Below are positions 35,720-43,678 of a stretch of DNA of 64,000 bases, one piece after another. Origin of the DNA: Myxococcales bacterium (lineage in GTDB: Bacteria > Myxococcota_A > Polyangia > Polyangiales > Polyangiaceae); NCBI GenBank assembly GCA_016703425.1, contig JADJCA010000022.1, positions 1 to 64,000 on the forward strand. Reading direction: 5' to 3'. The translations under genes were made by a program, and so were the position numbers. Numbering within the stretch: the stretch's first letter is position 1; each line of letters starts with the position of its first letter. The notes below the pieces were generated by a model. The model saw nothing but the letters and a program-made list of their open reading frames with translations, ran no database searches and was not told the DNA's origin.

Positions 35720-36834
35720 ATGGCCCGAATCGTCGACGCCGGATCGGAAATCTTGAGCGCGGTGCGAGAAGCCCACAGCCTAAGCCGCAGGGATCTCTTG
35801 CAGGCCGTGCCGGCCGTCGCCACCTTCGGCGCGACGCTCCTCGGCGCCGGCGCCGCCGCTGCGGCTCCCGCGAAGGACGAGAAGCAACTGAACCTCGCCG
35901 CGTCGCCGCCCGCGGGCTTCGTGCCCTTCGCGGCGCCGGGCCGGGTGGTCAAGGTCGAGAAGCCCGGCTCGCTGCAGGCGAACCAGCTCTACCCCAAGCC
36001 AGAAGACGCGAAGGCGATGCTCACGAAGGCGCTGATGGAGTTCACCGGGGAGCCGGATCTCGTCAAGGCCGTGGGCCGCTTCGTGCACAAAGACGACAAG
36101 GTCTGCGTCAAGCTCAACGGCATCGCCAAAGAGAACATGGGCACCAACAAGGAGCTCGTGATTCCCTTTTTGGAGGCGCTCATCGCCGCTGGCGTGCCGG
36201 CGCAGAACATCACCGTCTTGGAGCAATACCGAAACTTCCTCCAGGGCACGCGCGTCAGCGATCGCAACGTCCCCGCCGGCGTGAAGACAGCGGTGCACCT
36301 CAACGAAGACGCCACCATGCCGGAGCGCATGATCCAAGGCACCGGCGTCCGCACGAGTTCGTTCGCGTCCTCACCGAAGCGACAGCCGTCATCAACTTCT
36401 CGCTGGTCAAGGATCACTCGATCTGCGGCTACACCGGCGCCATGAAGAACATGACGCACGGCTGCACCGTGAACCCGCACGACTTCCACGTGCACCACGC
36501 GAGCCCGCAGATCGCGCTCCTCTACGCGCAGGACGTCATCAAGAGCCGCGTCCGCCTGCACATCACCGACGCCTTCAAGGTCATGGCGCACGGCGGCCCC
36601 TTGTGGAAGCAGCCGCAATACGTGTCGAGCTACGAGTCGATCTTCGTGGCCACCGATCCGGTGGCGATGGACACGCTCGGCTGGGAGATCGTCGAAGCGC
36701 GGCGCGCCGAGAAGAAGCTCCGCTCGCTCACGAAGGAAGGCCGCGAGCCCGCCTACCTGAAGGCGGCGGCGGATCTGGGCCTCGGCGTCTACGAGCGGGC
36801 GCAGATCAAGCTCCAAGAGTTCAAGCTCAGCTAG
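35720..36834 (+). pseudogene. Tat-exported DUF362-domain protein, frameshifted
   Basis: Protein of ~371 residues if repaired. The N-terminus has a twin-arginine motif in SLSRRDLL and a hydrophobic AVATFGATLLGAGAAAAA, so export is by the Tat route. The DUF362 core has DDKVCVKLNGIAKEN, QNITVLEQYRNF and, after the break, INFSLVKDHSICGYTGAMKNM and DPVAMDTLGWEIV. The first frame runs from ATG 35720; near 36346-36352 the match moves to the next frame (PHEFVRVLTEATAVINF) and ends at 36834. One missing C in GTCCG restores the frame. DUF362 proteins often carry Fe-S clusters or act with oxidoreductases; none is visible here. The gene may be intact in the organism. Confidence 0.7.
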
Positions 36835-36854
36835 ACCCCCTAGTAGAGCCCCGA

Positions 36855-37778
36855 GTGCGCCCCGTGACCGAGGACGAAGAGACCCCGACGATCACGCCGA
36901 TCGCGGCGCACGAGCCTCGGCCCATCCGCAAGGGCGACGCGTGCCTCGTCGTGATCTACGGCACCGATCTGGGGCGCCGCGTGCCGCTCGCGCAGTCATC
37001 GTTTGAGATCGGTCGGGCGTCGCGCTCCGATCTTCCCATCGATCAAGAGAGCGTGAGCCGGCATCACGCGCGCATCACCAAGTCCGCGGAGGGGACGTTC
37101 CGCATCCTCGATTTGGGGTCGACCAACGGCACGTACGTGAACGACGTGGCCGTCTCGGAGGCAAAGCTCAAAGACGCCGATCAGATCAAGATCGGCCGCT
37201 CGATCCTGAAGTTCATGACCGGCGACAACGTCGAGACCGCATACCACGAAGAGATCTACCGGCTCATGACCGTCGACGGTCTGACGCAGCTCTTCAACAA
37301 GCGCTTCTTTAACGAGGCCCTCGAGCGGGAGTTCAACCGGGCGCGCCGTTACGAGCGGCCGCTGTCGCTCGTGGTCTTCGACATCGACCACTTCAAGCTC
37401 AAAAACGACCAGTTCGGTCACGTCGCCGGCGACGCGGTGCTCCGGCAGTTGGCGATGCTGATTCAGCCGAAGCTGCGGCGCGACGACATCTTCGCGCGCA
37501 TCGGCGGCGAGGAGTTCGCGGTGCTCCTCCCCGAGCTCCCGCTCGATGCGGCCTACGCCACCGGCGTTCGGCTCAAGGTCCTCGTGGAGACGGGCCGCTT
37601 CTCCTTCGACGAGGTCGACATCGGCTGCACGATCAGCGTGGGCGTGGCCTGCTTGGACGACAAGACCGAGTCACCGACGGATCTCTTCCGCGCCGCCGAC
37701 TCGGCGCTCTATCGCGCCAAAGAAGAGGGGCGCAACGCCGTCCGCGCCTACGGCGCCGTCTCACCTCCGACGACTTGA
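36855..37778 (+). CDS. FHA-GGDEF diguanylate cyclase
   Basis: Protein of 307 residues with a GTG start at 36855 (36864 also possible). The FHA domain (~residues 30-125) has FEIGRASRSDLPI, VSRHHARI and DLGSTNGTYVND, the phosphothreonine-binding loops. The GGDEF domain follows: DGLTQLFNKRFF, DIDHFKLKNDQFGH, then the active site RIGGEEF. An RRDD lies exactly five residues before GGEEF, matching the RxxD inhibitory site, so c-di-GMP feedback is likely. It is probably an active cyclase whose output responds to Thr phosphorylation. It converges on a Ser/Thr kinase gene, with 12 bp between stops. That this kinase controls it is inference. Confidence 0.9.
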   Translation: MRPVTEDEETPTITPIAAHEPRPIRKGDACLVVIYGTDLGRRVPLAQSSFEIGRASRSDLPIDQESVSRHHARITKSAEGTFRILDLGSTNGTYVNDVAVSEAKLKDADQIKIGRSILKFMTGDNVETAYHEEIYRLMTVDGLTQLFNKRFFNEALEREFNRARRYERPLSLVVFDIDHFKLKNDQFGHVAGDAVLRQLAMLIQPKLRRDDIFARIGGEEFAVLLPELPLDAAYATGVRLKVLVETGRFSFDEVDIGCTISVGVACLDDKTESPTDLFRAADSALYRAKEEGRNAVRAYGAVSPPTT

Positions 37779-37790
37779 ATCGCGACCTGG

Positions 37791-38945
37791 CTAGCGGTTC
37801 GCCAAGAGCGCGTACAGGCGCTCGATGACGACGCCGACGAGCACGCTGATGAGGATCACCCAGTGGAGCGCCAAACGCCTGGCCGCAGGCACGGCGGCCC
37901 CGGCGGCGGCGACCGCGGCTGGCTTTGGGACGAGGACCTCGGCCGGTGAGCCGTCCGCACCGGCGCGCGTCGACACGGGAGCGACGAGGGTCAACGAAGT
38001 GATGGAGACCGGCGTGACGGGCGTGACAGGCGCCAGGCTCGGACTGCGCATGGCCCCCGGCGGCGGCAGCGACGACTGCGCCCCGTGGACTTTCTGCCAA
38101 GAGACGAGCTCTTTGACCATGTCTTCGGCCGTGTCGAAGCGATCCGCCGCCTTCTTCTGCAGGGCGCGCTCGACGATGGCGGCGAGGCCCGCGTCGATCT
38201 CGGGCCTAATTTCGCGGAGCGGCACCGGCGCCTCGAGCAGCACGGAGCCGTAGAGCTCGGCGCGAGACTTCTTGTCGAAGGGCTTCCGCCCCGTGAGCGC
38301 GTGGTACATGCACGCGCCAACCGAATACACGTCGGCGCGGCCGTCGACCTTGTCGCCGCGAGCTTGTTCGGGCGCCATGTACGAGAGGGTGCCGAGGATC
38401 GCTCCCGCCATCGTGAGGCCCTCGACGTTCTCACGCGTGAGCTTCGCGACGCCGAAATCGAGCACCTTCACGAAGTCGCGCATGGCCGTCGTGTCGATGA
38501 GGATGATGTTGTCGGGCTTCACGTCGCGATGAATGATTCGCTCGGCGTGGGCGGCGCCAAGCGCCGAGAGCACCTGCGCGCCCACGAAGGCGACGCGAGG
38601 CAGTTCCATCACGCCCGCCGCCTGGATGGCTTGCCGGAGCGAGACGCCCGTGAGCAGCTCCATCACGAGAAACGGCGGGCCATCGTCGACACTCTGCAAG
38701 TCGCTGACGCTGACGATGTTGGGGTGCCCTAGGGCGGCGGCGGCGAGGGCTTCGCGCCGAAAGCGCTCGAGCAGCGTCGGCTCGAGCGACAGGTGCGAAT
38801 GCAGGACCTTGAGGGCGACGCGGCGTCCGAGGTCCGACTGGATCGCCTCGTAGACGGCGCCCATGCCGCCGGTGCCGATGCGGCGCACGAGCTGATAGCG
38901 ATTTCCGAGGACTTCGCCGCTTCGATCCGCGCCACCGCCTGACAT
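37791..38945 (-). CDS. Membrane-anchored Ser/Thr protein kinase
   Basis: Eukaryote-like kinase of 384 residues. The start at ATG 38945 places the glycine loop (RRIGTGGMGAVYEA) near residue 20. The catalytic Lys is in RRVALKVL, the HRD loop is IIHRDVKPDN, the DFG is KVLDFGVAK, and YMAPEQARG and GRADVYSVG follow. All catalytic residues are intact. A Pro/Thr/Val linker leads to one C-terminal membrane helix (LHWVILISVLVGVVIERLYALL), leaving almost nothing outside, so the kinase domain is cytoplasmic and the sensor is unclear. The adjacent convergent gene encodes an FHA protein, the sort of domain that reads its product. Confidence 0.92.
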   Translation of the reverse strand: MSGGGADRSGEVLGNRYQLVRRIGTGGMGAVYEAIQSDLGRRVALKVLHSHLSLEPTLLERFRREALAAAALGHPNIVSVSDLQSVDDGPPFLVMELLTGVSLRQAIQAAGVMELPRVAFVGAQVLSALGAAHAERIIHRDVKPDNIILIDTTAMRDFVKVLDFGVAKLTRENVEGLTMAGAILGTLSYMAPEQARGDKVDGRADVYSVGACMYHALTGRKPFDKKSRAELYGSVLLEAPVPLREIRPEIDAGLAAIVERALQKKAADRFDTAEDMVKELVSWQKVHGAQSSLPPPGAMRSPSLAPVTPVTPVSITSLTLVAPVSTRAGADGSPAEVLVPKPAAVAAAGAAVPAARRLALHWVILISVLVGVVIERLYALLANR

Positions 38946-39041
38946 GACTGGATCGCAGCATACTCGCGTCCGAGCCCGAGTTGGCGTCTCGTTCGAGGGG
39001 CCGTCTCTTGCCGCCGGCGCCAGGATTTCGTACGGCACCGC

Positions 39042-39677
39042 ATGCCCAGGACGAAGACCGATGCGGCGCTCGAGGCCGCGGAGCTTGAGTACCAAGACGA
39101 TCCGGAGCGCGCGGAGCTGGTGCGACGCACGCGGCGCTTCAAGTCGAGCTGGATCGAGCTCGCGGAGGCGCTGATGCAGGCCCAACGAGACCATTCGTGG
39201 AAGCGTTGGGGCTACGACTCCTTCGACGACTACACCAAGGGCGAGCTGCACCTTCGGCCCGAGACGGTCCAGAAGCTCGTCGGCTCGTTCGTGTTCCTGA
39301 AGAAGCGGGCGCCCGAGGTCCTCTCGCGCGACGGGCTCCAAGCCCACATCCCGAGCTACCAGGCCGTGGACTTCTTGCGGCGCGCCGAGTCGGAGGACCG
39401 CGCGCCCGCCGAGGCCATGGGCGAGCTTCGGAAGAAGGTGCTCGAAGACGGCGCCACGCTGCCGACGGTCACGAAGAAGTTCGGAGATGTGGTCTTCCCC
39501 ATCGACGCGACGGAGCGCAAATCACGCGACGCGGCGGGCCTAAGAAACGTGGCCACCCGCCTCCGCGAGCTCTTGGCCGACACGCGCGCCGTGCCCCGCC
39601 GCCTCGCCGACGAGGTGACCGAATCGCTCTCTCGCCTGCTCGAGGAGCTCGGGGCCGAAGAAGAGCGCGCCGCATGA
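39042..39677 (+). CDS. Conserved helical protein of unknown function
   Basis: Cytoplasmic protein of 211 residues, highly charged and helical. It opens MPRTKTDAALEAAELEY and has WIELAEALMQAQRDHSWKRW, GYDSFDDYTKGELHLRP and ETVQKLVGSFVFLKKRAPEVL. The middle stretch resembles the helical DNA-binding regions of ParB/KorB-like or phage regulatory proteins, with a possible helix-turn-helix at ELHLRPETVQKLVGS, but this is not firm. It is divergent from the kinase gene and 44 bp upstream of the ABC exporter operon. Function is unknown. Confidence 0.55.
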   Translation: MPRTKTDAALEAAELEYQDDPERAELVRRTRRFKSSWIELAEALMQAQRDHSWKRWGYDSFDDYTKGELHLRPETVQKLVGSFVFLKKRAPEVLSRDGLQAHIPSYQAVDFLRRAESEDRAPAEAMGELRKKVLEDGATLPTVTKKFGDVVFPIDATERKSRDAAGLRNVATRLRELLADTRAVPRRLADEVTESLSRLLEELGAEEERAA

Positions 39678-39721
39678 GCGGAGCCGGGCCCGGCGCTCGG
39701 CATCCGTGGTAGACGCTTCTG

Positions 39722-40717
39722 GTGATCGAGGTCGAGCACCTCCGCAAGGTGTACCGCGTGCCCGTGCGCGGTGCTGGTCTTGTCCAGGCGGCCGTGTCGC
39801 TCTTTCGGCGCCGCTTCGACAACGTCGTCGCCGTCGACGACGTCTCGTTTCGCGTCGAGGCCGGTGAGTGCGTGGGCTTCTTGGGCCCGAACGGCGCCGG
39901 CAAGACCACGACGCTCAAGATCCTCTCGGGTCTCTTGCACCCCACGGCGGGGAGCGTCCGCGTGGCTGGACACGTGCCTGGCGACCGCGATCACGCCTAC
40001 CTGCGGCGGATCATGCTCGTCCTGGGGCAAAAGCAGCAGCTCATCTGGGATCTGCCGCCGGCCGACACCTTCGAGCTGAACCGCGTCGTCTACGACATCG
40101 ACGACGCGAGCTACAAGAAGACCCTCGCGGAGCTCACCGAGCTCTTGGGCCTCGCCGAACTTCTCACGAAGCCAACGCGGCAGCTCTCCTTGGGCGAGCG
40201 CATGAAATGCGAGCTCACGGCGGCCCTCTTGCACCGGCCCAACGTGCTCTTCCTCGACGAGCCGACCATCGGCCTCGACGTCTCGATGCAGGCCACGCTG
40301 CGCGACTTCATTCGCGACTATTGCAAGCGGCACGGCGCGACGTTGCTCTTAACCAGCCACTACATGGACGACGTGGCGGCGCTCTGCTCGCGCGTCGTCG
40401 TCATCGACAAGGGGCGCCTCGCGTACCAAGGTACGCTCGAAGCCCTCGCCCACCGCGTCAAGCCGCTCAAGCGCATGGTGCTGCGGCTCTCCCGCGTGGC
40501 CTCACCCGAGGTCGCCGCCACGCTCGGGACCGTCGTCAGTCACGGTGACGCCGAGCTCGTCATCGACGTACCTCGCGACGTCGTTAGCGAGGCGGTGGCG
40601 CGCGCGTTGGCGCAGCTCTCGGTGACCGATCTCATCGTCCTCGATCCGCCGCTCGAGGACGTGATGCGCGAGCTCTTCGCCTCGAACGCGGCGCCCAAAG
40701 CGGAGCCGCCGCCGTGA
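39722..40717 (+). CDS. ABC-2 type exporter ATP-binding protein
   Basis: ATPase of 331 residues. Walker A is GPNGAGKTTTLK, the signature is QLSLGERMKCEL, Walker B is VLFLDEPTIGLD and the switch is TSHYMDDV. The LGERMK signature, instead of LSGGQ, and the LVLGQKQQLIWDLPP Q-loop segment are typical of the COG4586 group that pairs with two ABC-2-like (DUF990) permeases. The C-terminal ~80 residues form an extra regulatory domain. The GTG at 39722 opens the VEHLRKVYRV start. The stop overlaps the next gene (GTGA). Substrates of this group are poorly known. Confidence 0.92.
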   Translation: MIEVEHLRKVYRVPVRGAGLVQAAVSLFRRRFDNVVAVDDVSFRVEAGECVGFLGPNGAGKTTTLKILSGLLHPTAGSVRVAGHVPGDRDHAYLRRIMLVLGQKQQLIWDLPPADTFELNRVVYDIDDASYKKTLAELTELLGLAELLTKPTRQLSLGERMKCELTAALLHRPNVLFLDEPTIGLDVSMQATLRDFIRDYCKRHGATLLLTSHYMDDVAALCSRVVVIDKGRLAYQGTLEALAHRVKPLKRMVLRLSRVASPEVAATLGTVVSHGDAELVIDVPRDVVSEAVARALAQLSVTDLIVLDPPLEDVMRELFASNAAPKAEPPP

Positions 40718-41514
40718 GCCGCGCCGCTGTCGTCGGGGCGATCCTCCGCGTGGGCTTCAAGGAGGCGATCGCCTACCGAGCTGAGCTCTTCGTGTGGATC
40801 TTGTCGACGACGATGCCGCTCGTCATGCTCGCGCTCTTCTCCGCCGTGGCGCGCGACGCTCCGCTCGGACCCTACGGCGAACACGAGTTCTTGGCGTATT
40901 TTTTGGCGACGTTCATCGTGCGTCAGGTCACGGGGTCCTGGGCCGCCTGGCAGATCAACGTCGACGTGCGGCAAGGAACGCTCGCGACGAAGCTCCTCCG
41001 CCCGGTGCATCCACTCCTCACCTACGGCCTCGAGACGCTCGCGTCGATCCCGGTGCGCTTTGCCCTCGCCGTGCCCGTCGCGCTGGTGGCGCTCCTCGTC
41101 TTGGCGCGCGATCGGCTCACCACGAATCCCTGGCTCTGGCTCTGCCTCCCCGTTTCCCTCCTCGGCGCGTGGCTCATCACGCTCCTCATCAACTTCGCCG
41201 TCGGTTGCCTCGCCTTCTTCGTCGATTCGAGCGCGCGGGTGATGGACATCTACCTGGCCGCGTATTTCGTCTTCAGCGGCTACTTGATCCCCGTGGATCT
41301 GTTTCCCGCGCGCTTCAAGGGCGCGCTCGACCTCCTGCCGTTCCGCTACCAAATCGGCCTCCCCGTCGACATTCTGACGGCCCGCTACGATCTTTCGCCG
41401 AGCGCGGTCCTGGGTCCGCTCGCGCTCCAGTGGCTCTGGGTCGCGATTGTCGGTGGGCTTGCCACGGTGAGTTGGCGGCGCGGCATCAAGCACTTTGGGG
41501 CCTTCGGCGGATGA
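40714..41514 (+). CDS. ABC-2 type exporter permease (COG4587/DUF990 group)
   Basis: Integral membrane protein of 266 residues with six hydrophobic segments, including WILSTTMPLVMLALFSAVA and VALVALLVLA. It has the family-typical RQVTGSWAAWQINVDVRQGTL and YFVFSGYLIPVDLFPA strings. It begins with GTG overlapping the ATPase stop and ends in ATGA with the next permease start, so the three proteins are made as one translationally coupled unit. It probably pairs with the second permease as a heterodimer. Confidence 0.88.
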   Translation: MSRAAVVGAILRVGFKEAIAYRAELFVWILSTTMPLVMLALFSAVARDAPLGPYGEHEFLAYFLATFIVRQVTGSWAAWQINVDVRQGTLATKLLRPVHPLLTYGLETLASIPVRFALAVPVALVALLVLARDRLTTNPWLWLCLPVSLLGAWLITLLINFAVGCLAFFVDSSARVMDIYLAAYFVFSGYLIPVDLFPARFKGALDLLPFRYQIGLPVDILTARYDLSPSAVLGPLALQWLWVAIVGGLATVSWRRGIKHFGAFGG

Positions 41515-42326
41515 AGACGCTGTCGGTGTGGTCGTCGCTGCTGTCGTATGCGCGCCTCCTCGCGTTGCAGCTGAAGACGAGCGCCTTGCTCGCGCTGCAA
41601 TACCGCGTGGACTTTGCGCTCGACGCGCTCGTGGAGGTGGTCTGGGCCGTGAGCGCGCTGGTGCCGCTGCTCGTCATCTTCGAGACGCGGAACACCATCG
41701 CGGGCTGGGCCTTCGCCGAGGCGCTCTTGGTGGTCGGTTGGTTCACGATGCTTCAAGGCGTTATCGAGGGCGCCATCAACCCGAGCCTGTTGTCGATCGT
41801 GGAGCACGTTCGCAATGGCACCCTCGACTTCTTGTTGATCAAGCCGAAAGACGCCCAGTTTTTGCTGTCGACGTCGCGCTTTTCGCCGTGGAAGTGCGCC
41901 AACGTGATCACGGCCTTCGTGATCTTCGGCGTGGCGCTGCGCCGCATCGAGCGAACGCCGACGGCCGTCGACATCGCCTTCGCGACGATGCTCTTCGTGG
42001 CCGCCGTGGCGATTCTGTATTCGATCACGCTCTTGTCCGTGAGCGCGTCGTTCTTCGTCGTGCGCATCGATAACCTCACGTACCTGTTCTCGTCGCTCTT
42101 CGACGTGGCCCGGTGGCCGAGCAGCGTCTTCCGTGGCGCGCTTCGCTTCGTCTTCACGTTCATCATTCCCTTTGGCTTGATGACGACGTACCCGGCGGAG
42201 GCGCTCCTCGGCCGCTTGCCGGTGATGCGCCTCGCGGTGGCGCTCACCATCGCGCTCGCGTTTGTGATTGGCTCACGCGTCGTGCTCCGCCGCTCGATCC
42301 GGCACTACACGTCGGCGAGCAGCTAG
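41511..42326 (+). CDS. ABC-2 type exporter permease (COG3694/DUF990 group)
   Basis: Second permease, 271 residues, about six membrane segments (for example VDIAFATMLFVAAVAILYSI). Family features are LQYRVDFALDALVEVVWAVSAL at the start and the conserved GTLDFLLIKPKDAQFL loop; FDVARWPSSVFRG and FIIPFGLMTTYPAEALLG follow near the C-terminus. The ATG overlaps the preceding stop. Together with the two upstream genes this makes a complete three-component exporter; substrate unknown, with no biosynthetic genes nearby. Confidence 0.88.
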   Translation: MKTLSVWSSLLSYARLLALQLKTSALLALQYRVDFALDALVEVVWAVSALVPLLVIFETRNTIAGWAFAEALLVVGWFTMLQGVIEGAINPSLLSIVEHVRNGTLDFLLIKPKDAQFLLSTSRFSPWKCANVITAFVIFGVALRRIERTPTAVDIAFATMLFVAAVAILYSITLLSVSASFFVVRIDNLTYLFSSLFDVARWPSSVFRGALRFVFTFIIPFGLMTTYPAEALLGRLPVMRLAVALTIALAFVIGSRVVLRRSIRHYTSASS

Positions 42327-42485
42327 TGCTCCGGCGGGCACCCGTCCTTGCGCCTCGCCTCGATGCCTGAGAAAATTGCGCTCCCGCGAGACCATTGGGG
42401 ACTTGTCCGGTGCGGGTTCCGTTCTTGCGTGTCGGCTGGGCATCGGCGACCCTCGCTCACCGACCATCCCTTGTCAGGAGCTCCC

Positions 42486-42917
42486 ATGAACCATCGTCTC
42501 TTTGCGCGCCTCGCCGCGCCTTTGCTCGTCGCCCTCACCTGTTACGCCGGATGTTCATCCGACGAGGAGACGGCAAAGAAGCCCCTGTCGACGGCCGACA
42601 GCGGCGCTTCGGGGGACGCGGGCGCGACCACCCAAGACTCGGGGGGCACGACCCCAACGGACTCGGGCACCACGGTGACCGACTCGGCGACGGTGGACAC
42701 CGGCAGCGGCGGCGGCAAGGCCGCGCAGTGCCAAGCCTATTGCGCGTGCATGAACACGACGTGCAACGCCAAGATGCCCGCCAACTGCCAGACGGCCTGC
42801 GAAGCGCAGACGAACTGGGACCTCTCGTGCCGGACCACGCACTGCGGCCTCGCGGGCGGGGCTGGCCAAGCGGGCACGCACTGCCCGCACGCGGCCGGCG
42901 AGAACACCTGCCTGTAG
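42486..42917 (+). CDS. Cys-rich secreted lipoprotein
   Basis: Small lipoprotein of 143 residues. An AGGAG precedes the ATG at 42486, and the signal ends at CYAGC. A Ser/Thr/Asp/Gly linker of ~50 residues leads to a compact domain with regularly placed cysteines (CQAYCAC, TTCNAK, NCQTACE, LSCRTTHC, HCPHAAGENTC), likely all disulphide-bonded. No family is recognised. It stands alone between the ABC exporter and a convergent toxin-antitoxin module. Confidence 0.65.
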   Translation: MNHRLFARLAAPLLVALTCYAGCSSDEETAKKPLSTADSGASGDAGATTQDSGGTTPTDSGTTVTDSATVDTGSGGGKAAQCQAYCACMNTTCNAKMPANCQTACEAQTNWDLSCRTTHCGLAGGAGQAGTHCPHAAGENTCL

Positions 42918-42939
42918 CGGAGGCGGGGGGCCCTCCGCC
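42918..42939. terminator. GC-rich hairpin after lipoprotein gene
   Basis: GCGGAGG (42918-42924) and CCTCCGC (42933-42939) form a 7-bp stem with an 8-nt loop immediately after the lipoprotein stop, facing the convergent vapC-like gene. There is no U-tract. Confidence 0.5.
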
Positions 42940-42975
42940 AGCACACGGGAGGGAAGGCCCGAGCGAGCCGAGCGT

Positions 42976-43356
42976 TCAAATCTCAATGAAGCGAAGCCGG
43001 GCACGTGCGGCGCTGGCTAGCTTCGAGAGGTCCCGGATGTCCCCGGTCACCACGTCGGCGTGCCGATCGATGGCCAGCTCGACGACGGCCGCGTCGACGA
43101 CGTCGTTCGTCTTCGACGAGGCGAGGAGCCGGCCCGCGGCATGAGCGGTGGCTTCGTCGAATGCGACGACCTCGCAACCGGCGAGCAAGCGCCGCAGCTG
43201 CACCTGCTTCGCCGAACGACTCACCTGGGCGACCACTGGCGCGGGAACGGCGACGGAGAGACCAAGCTCAAGCCGCACACGATGCTCCGCCCACATTCGG
43301 CGGTCGTTGCGCTCTGCTGCAACAAGAGCGCCCGCGTCGTAGACAACGCTCCTCAA
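42976..43356 (-). CDS. vapC: PIN-domain toxin (VapC-like)
   Basis: Protein of 126 residues. PIN-domain acidic residues are visible: D7 in VVYDAGALVAAE (with E15 of AAE), the Asp of TNDVVDAAVVELA and the Asp of VVTGDIRDLSKL. That is the expected four-acid RNase pocket. VapC toxins cleave tRNA or rRNA. It starts with TTG overlapping the antitoxin stop (TTGA), so translation is coupled, as is usual for type II pairs. The start codon is inferred because no ATG or GTG lies nearby in frame. Confidence 0.82.
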   Translation of the reverse strand: MRSVVYDAGALVAAERNDRRMWAEHRVRLELGLSVAVPAPVVAQVSRSAKQVQLRRLLAGCEVVAFDEATAHAAGRLLASSKTNDVVDAAVVELAIDRHADVVTGDIRDLSKLASAARARLRFIEI

Positions 43357-43643
43357 GGACGCCGCCTCGCGCGCCCGCTGGTCCGCCCCTTCCGATGCTC
43401 CTTCGCACCCGACGCGACCCGCCTGCGCGCCGCTGCGAGCTCCTCCTCGGAGAACGCACCGTGCTCAGCTTCCCACTCCGCAACGGCGACGAGGCCCTCG
43501 CGAAGACGAATCGCCTGGCGCGCCGCCGCGGTCAGCCAAGCAGACACACTGACCTGGTCCTCGGCCGCGGCCCGGATGACCTTCGCGTGAACGTCACGAT
43601 CGACGGTGATGGCCAGCTTGGAAGCGGGAGCGCCACGAGGCAT
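43353..43643 (-). CDS. vapB: Antitoxin of VapBC-like module
   Basis: Protein of 96 residues. The N-terminal half (KLAITVDRDVHAKVIRAAAEDQVSVSAWLTAAARQAI, quoted here as a region) is a ribbon-helix-helix domain: one strand, then two helices around VSVSAWL. The C-terminal half is acidic then basic (AEWEAEHGAFSEEEL, then Arg-rich) and would wrap the PIN toxin. It precedes and overlaps the toxin gene. The ATG at 43643 is six bases after the -10, so the mRNA should be leaderless, and an imperfect palindrome overlaps the promoter, fitting autoregulation. Confidence 0.8.
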   Translation of the reverse strand: MPRGAPASKLAITVDRDVHAKVIRAAAEDQVSVSAWLTAAARQAIRLREGLVAVAEWEAEHGAFSEEELAAARRRVASGAKEHRKGRTSGRARRRP

Positions 43644-43649
43644 GGCTAA

Positions 43650-43678
43650 ACAATACTACCGTGGTATGACTGTTTCAA
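43650..43678 (-). promoter_or_regulatory. vapBC promoter (leaderless) with operator dyad
   Basis: Minus strand: TTGAAA (43678-43673), 17-bp spacer, TATTGT (43655-43650), six bases, ATG at 43643. ATACCACGGTAGTAT (43667-43653), an imperfect dyad, lies in the spacer and enters the -10, the expected place for antitoxin autorepression. Confidence 0.7.
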
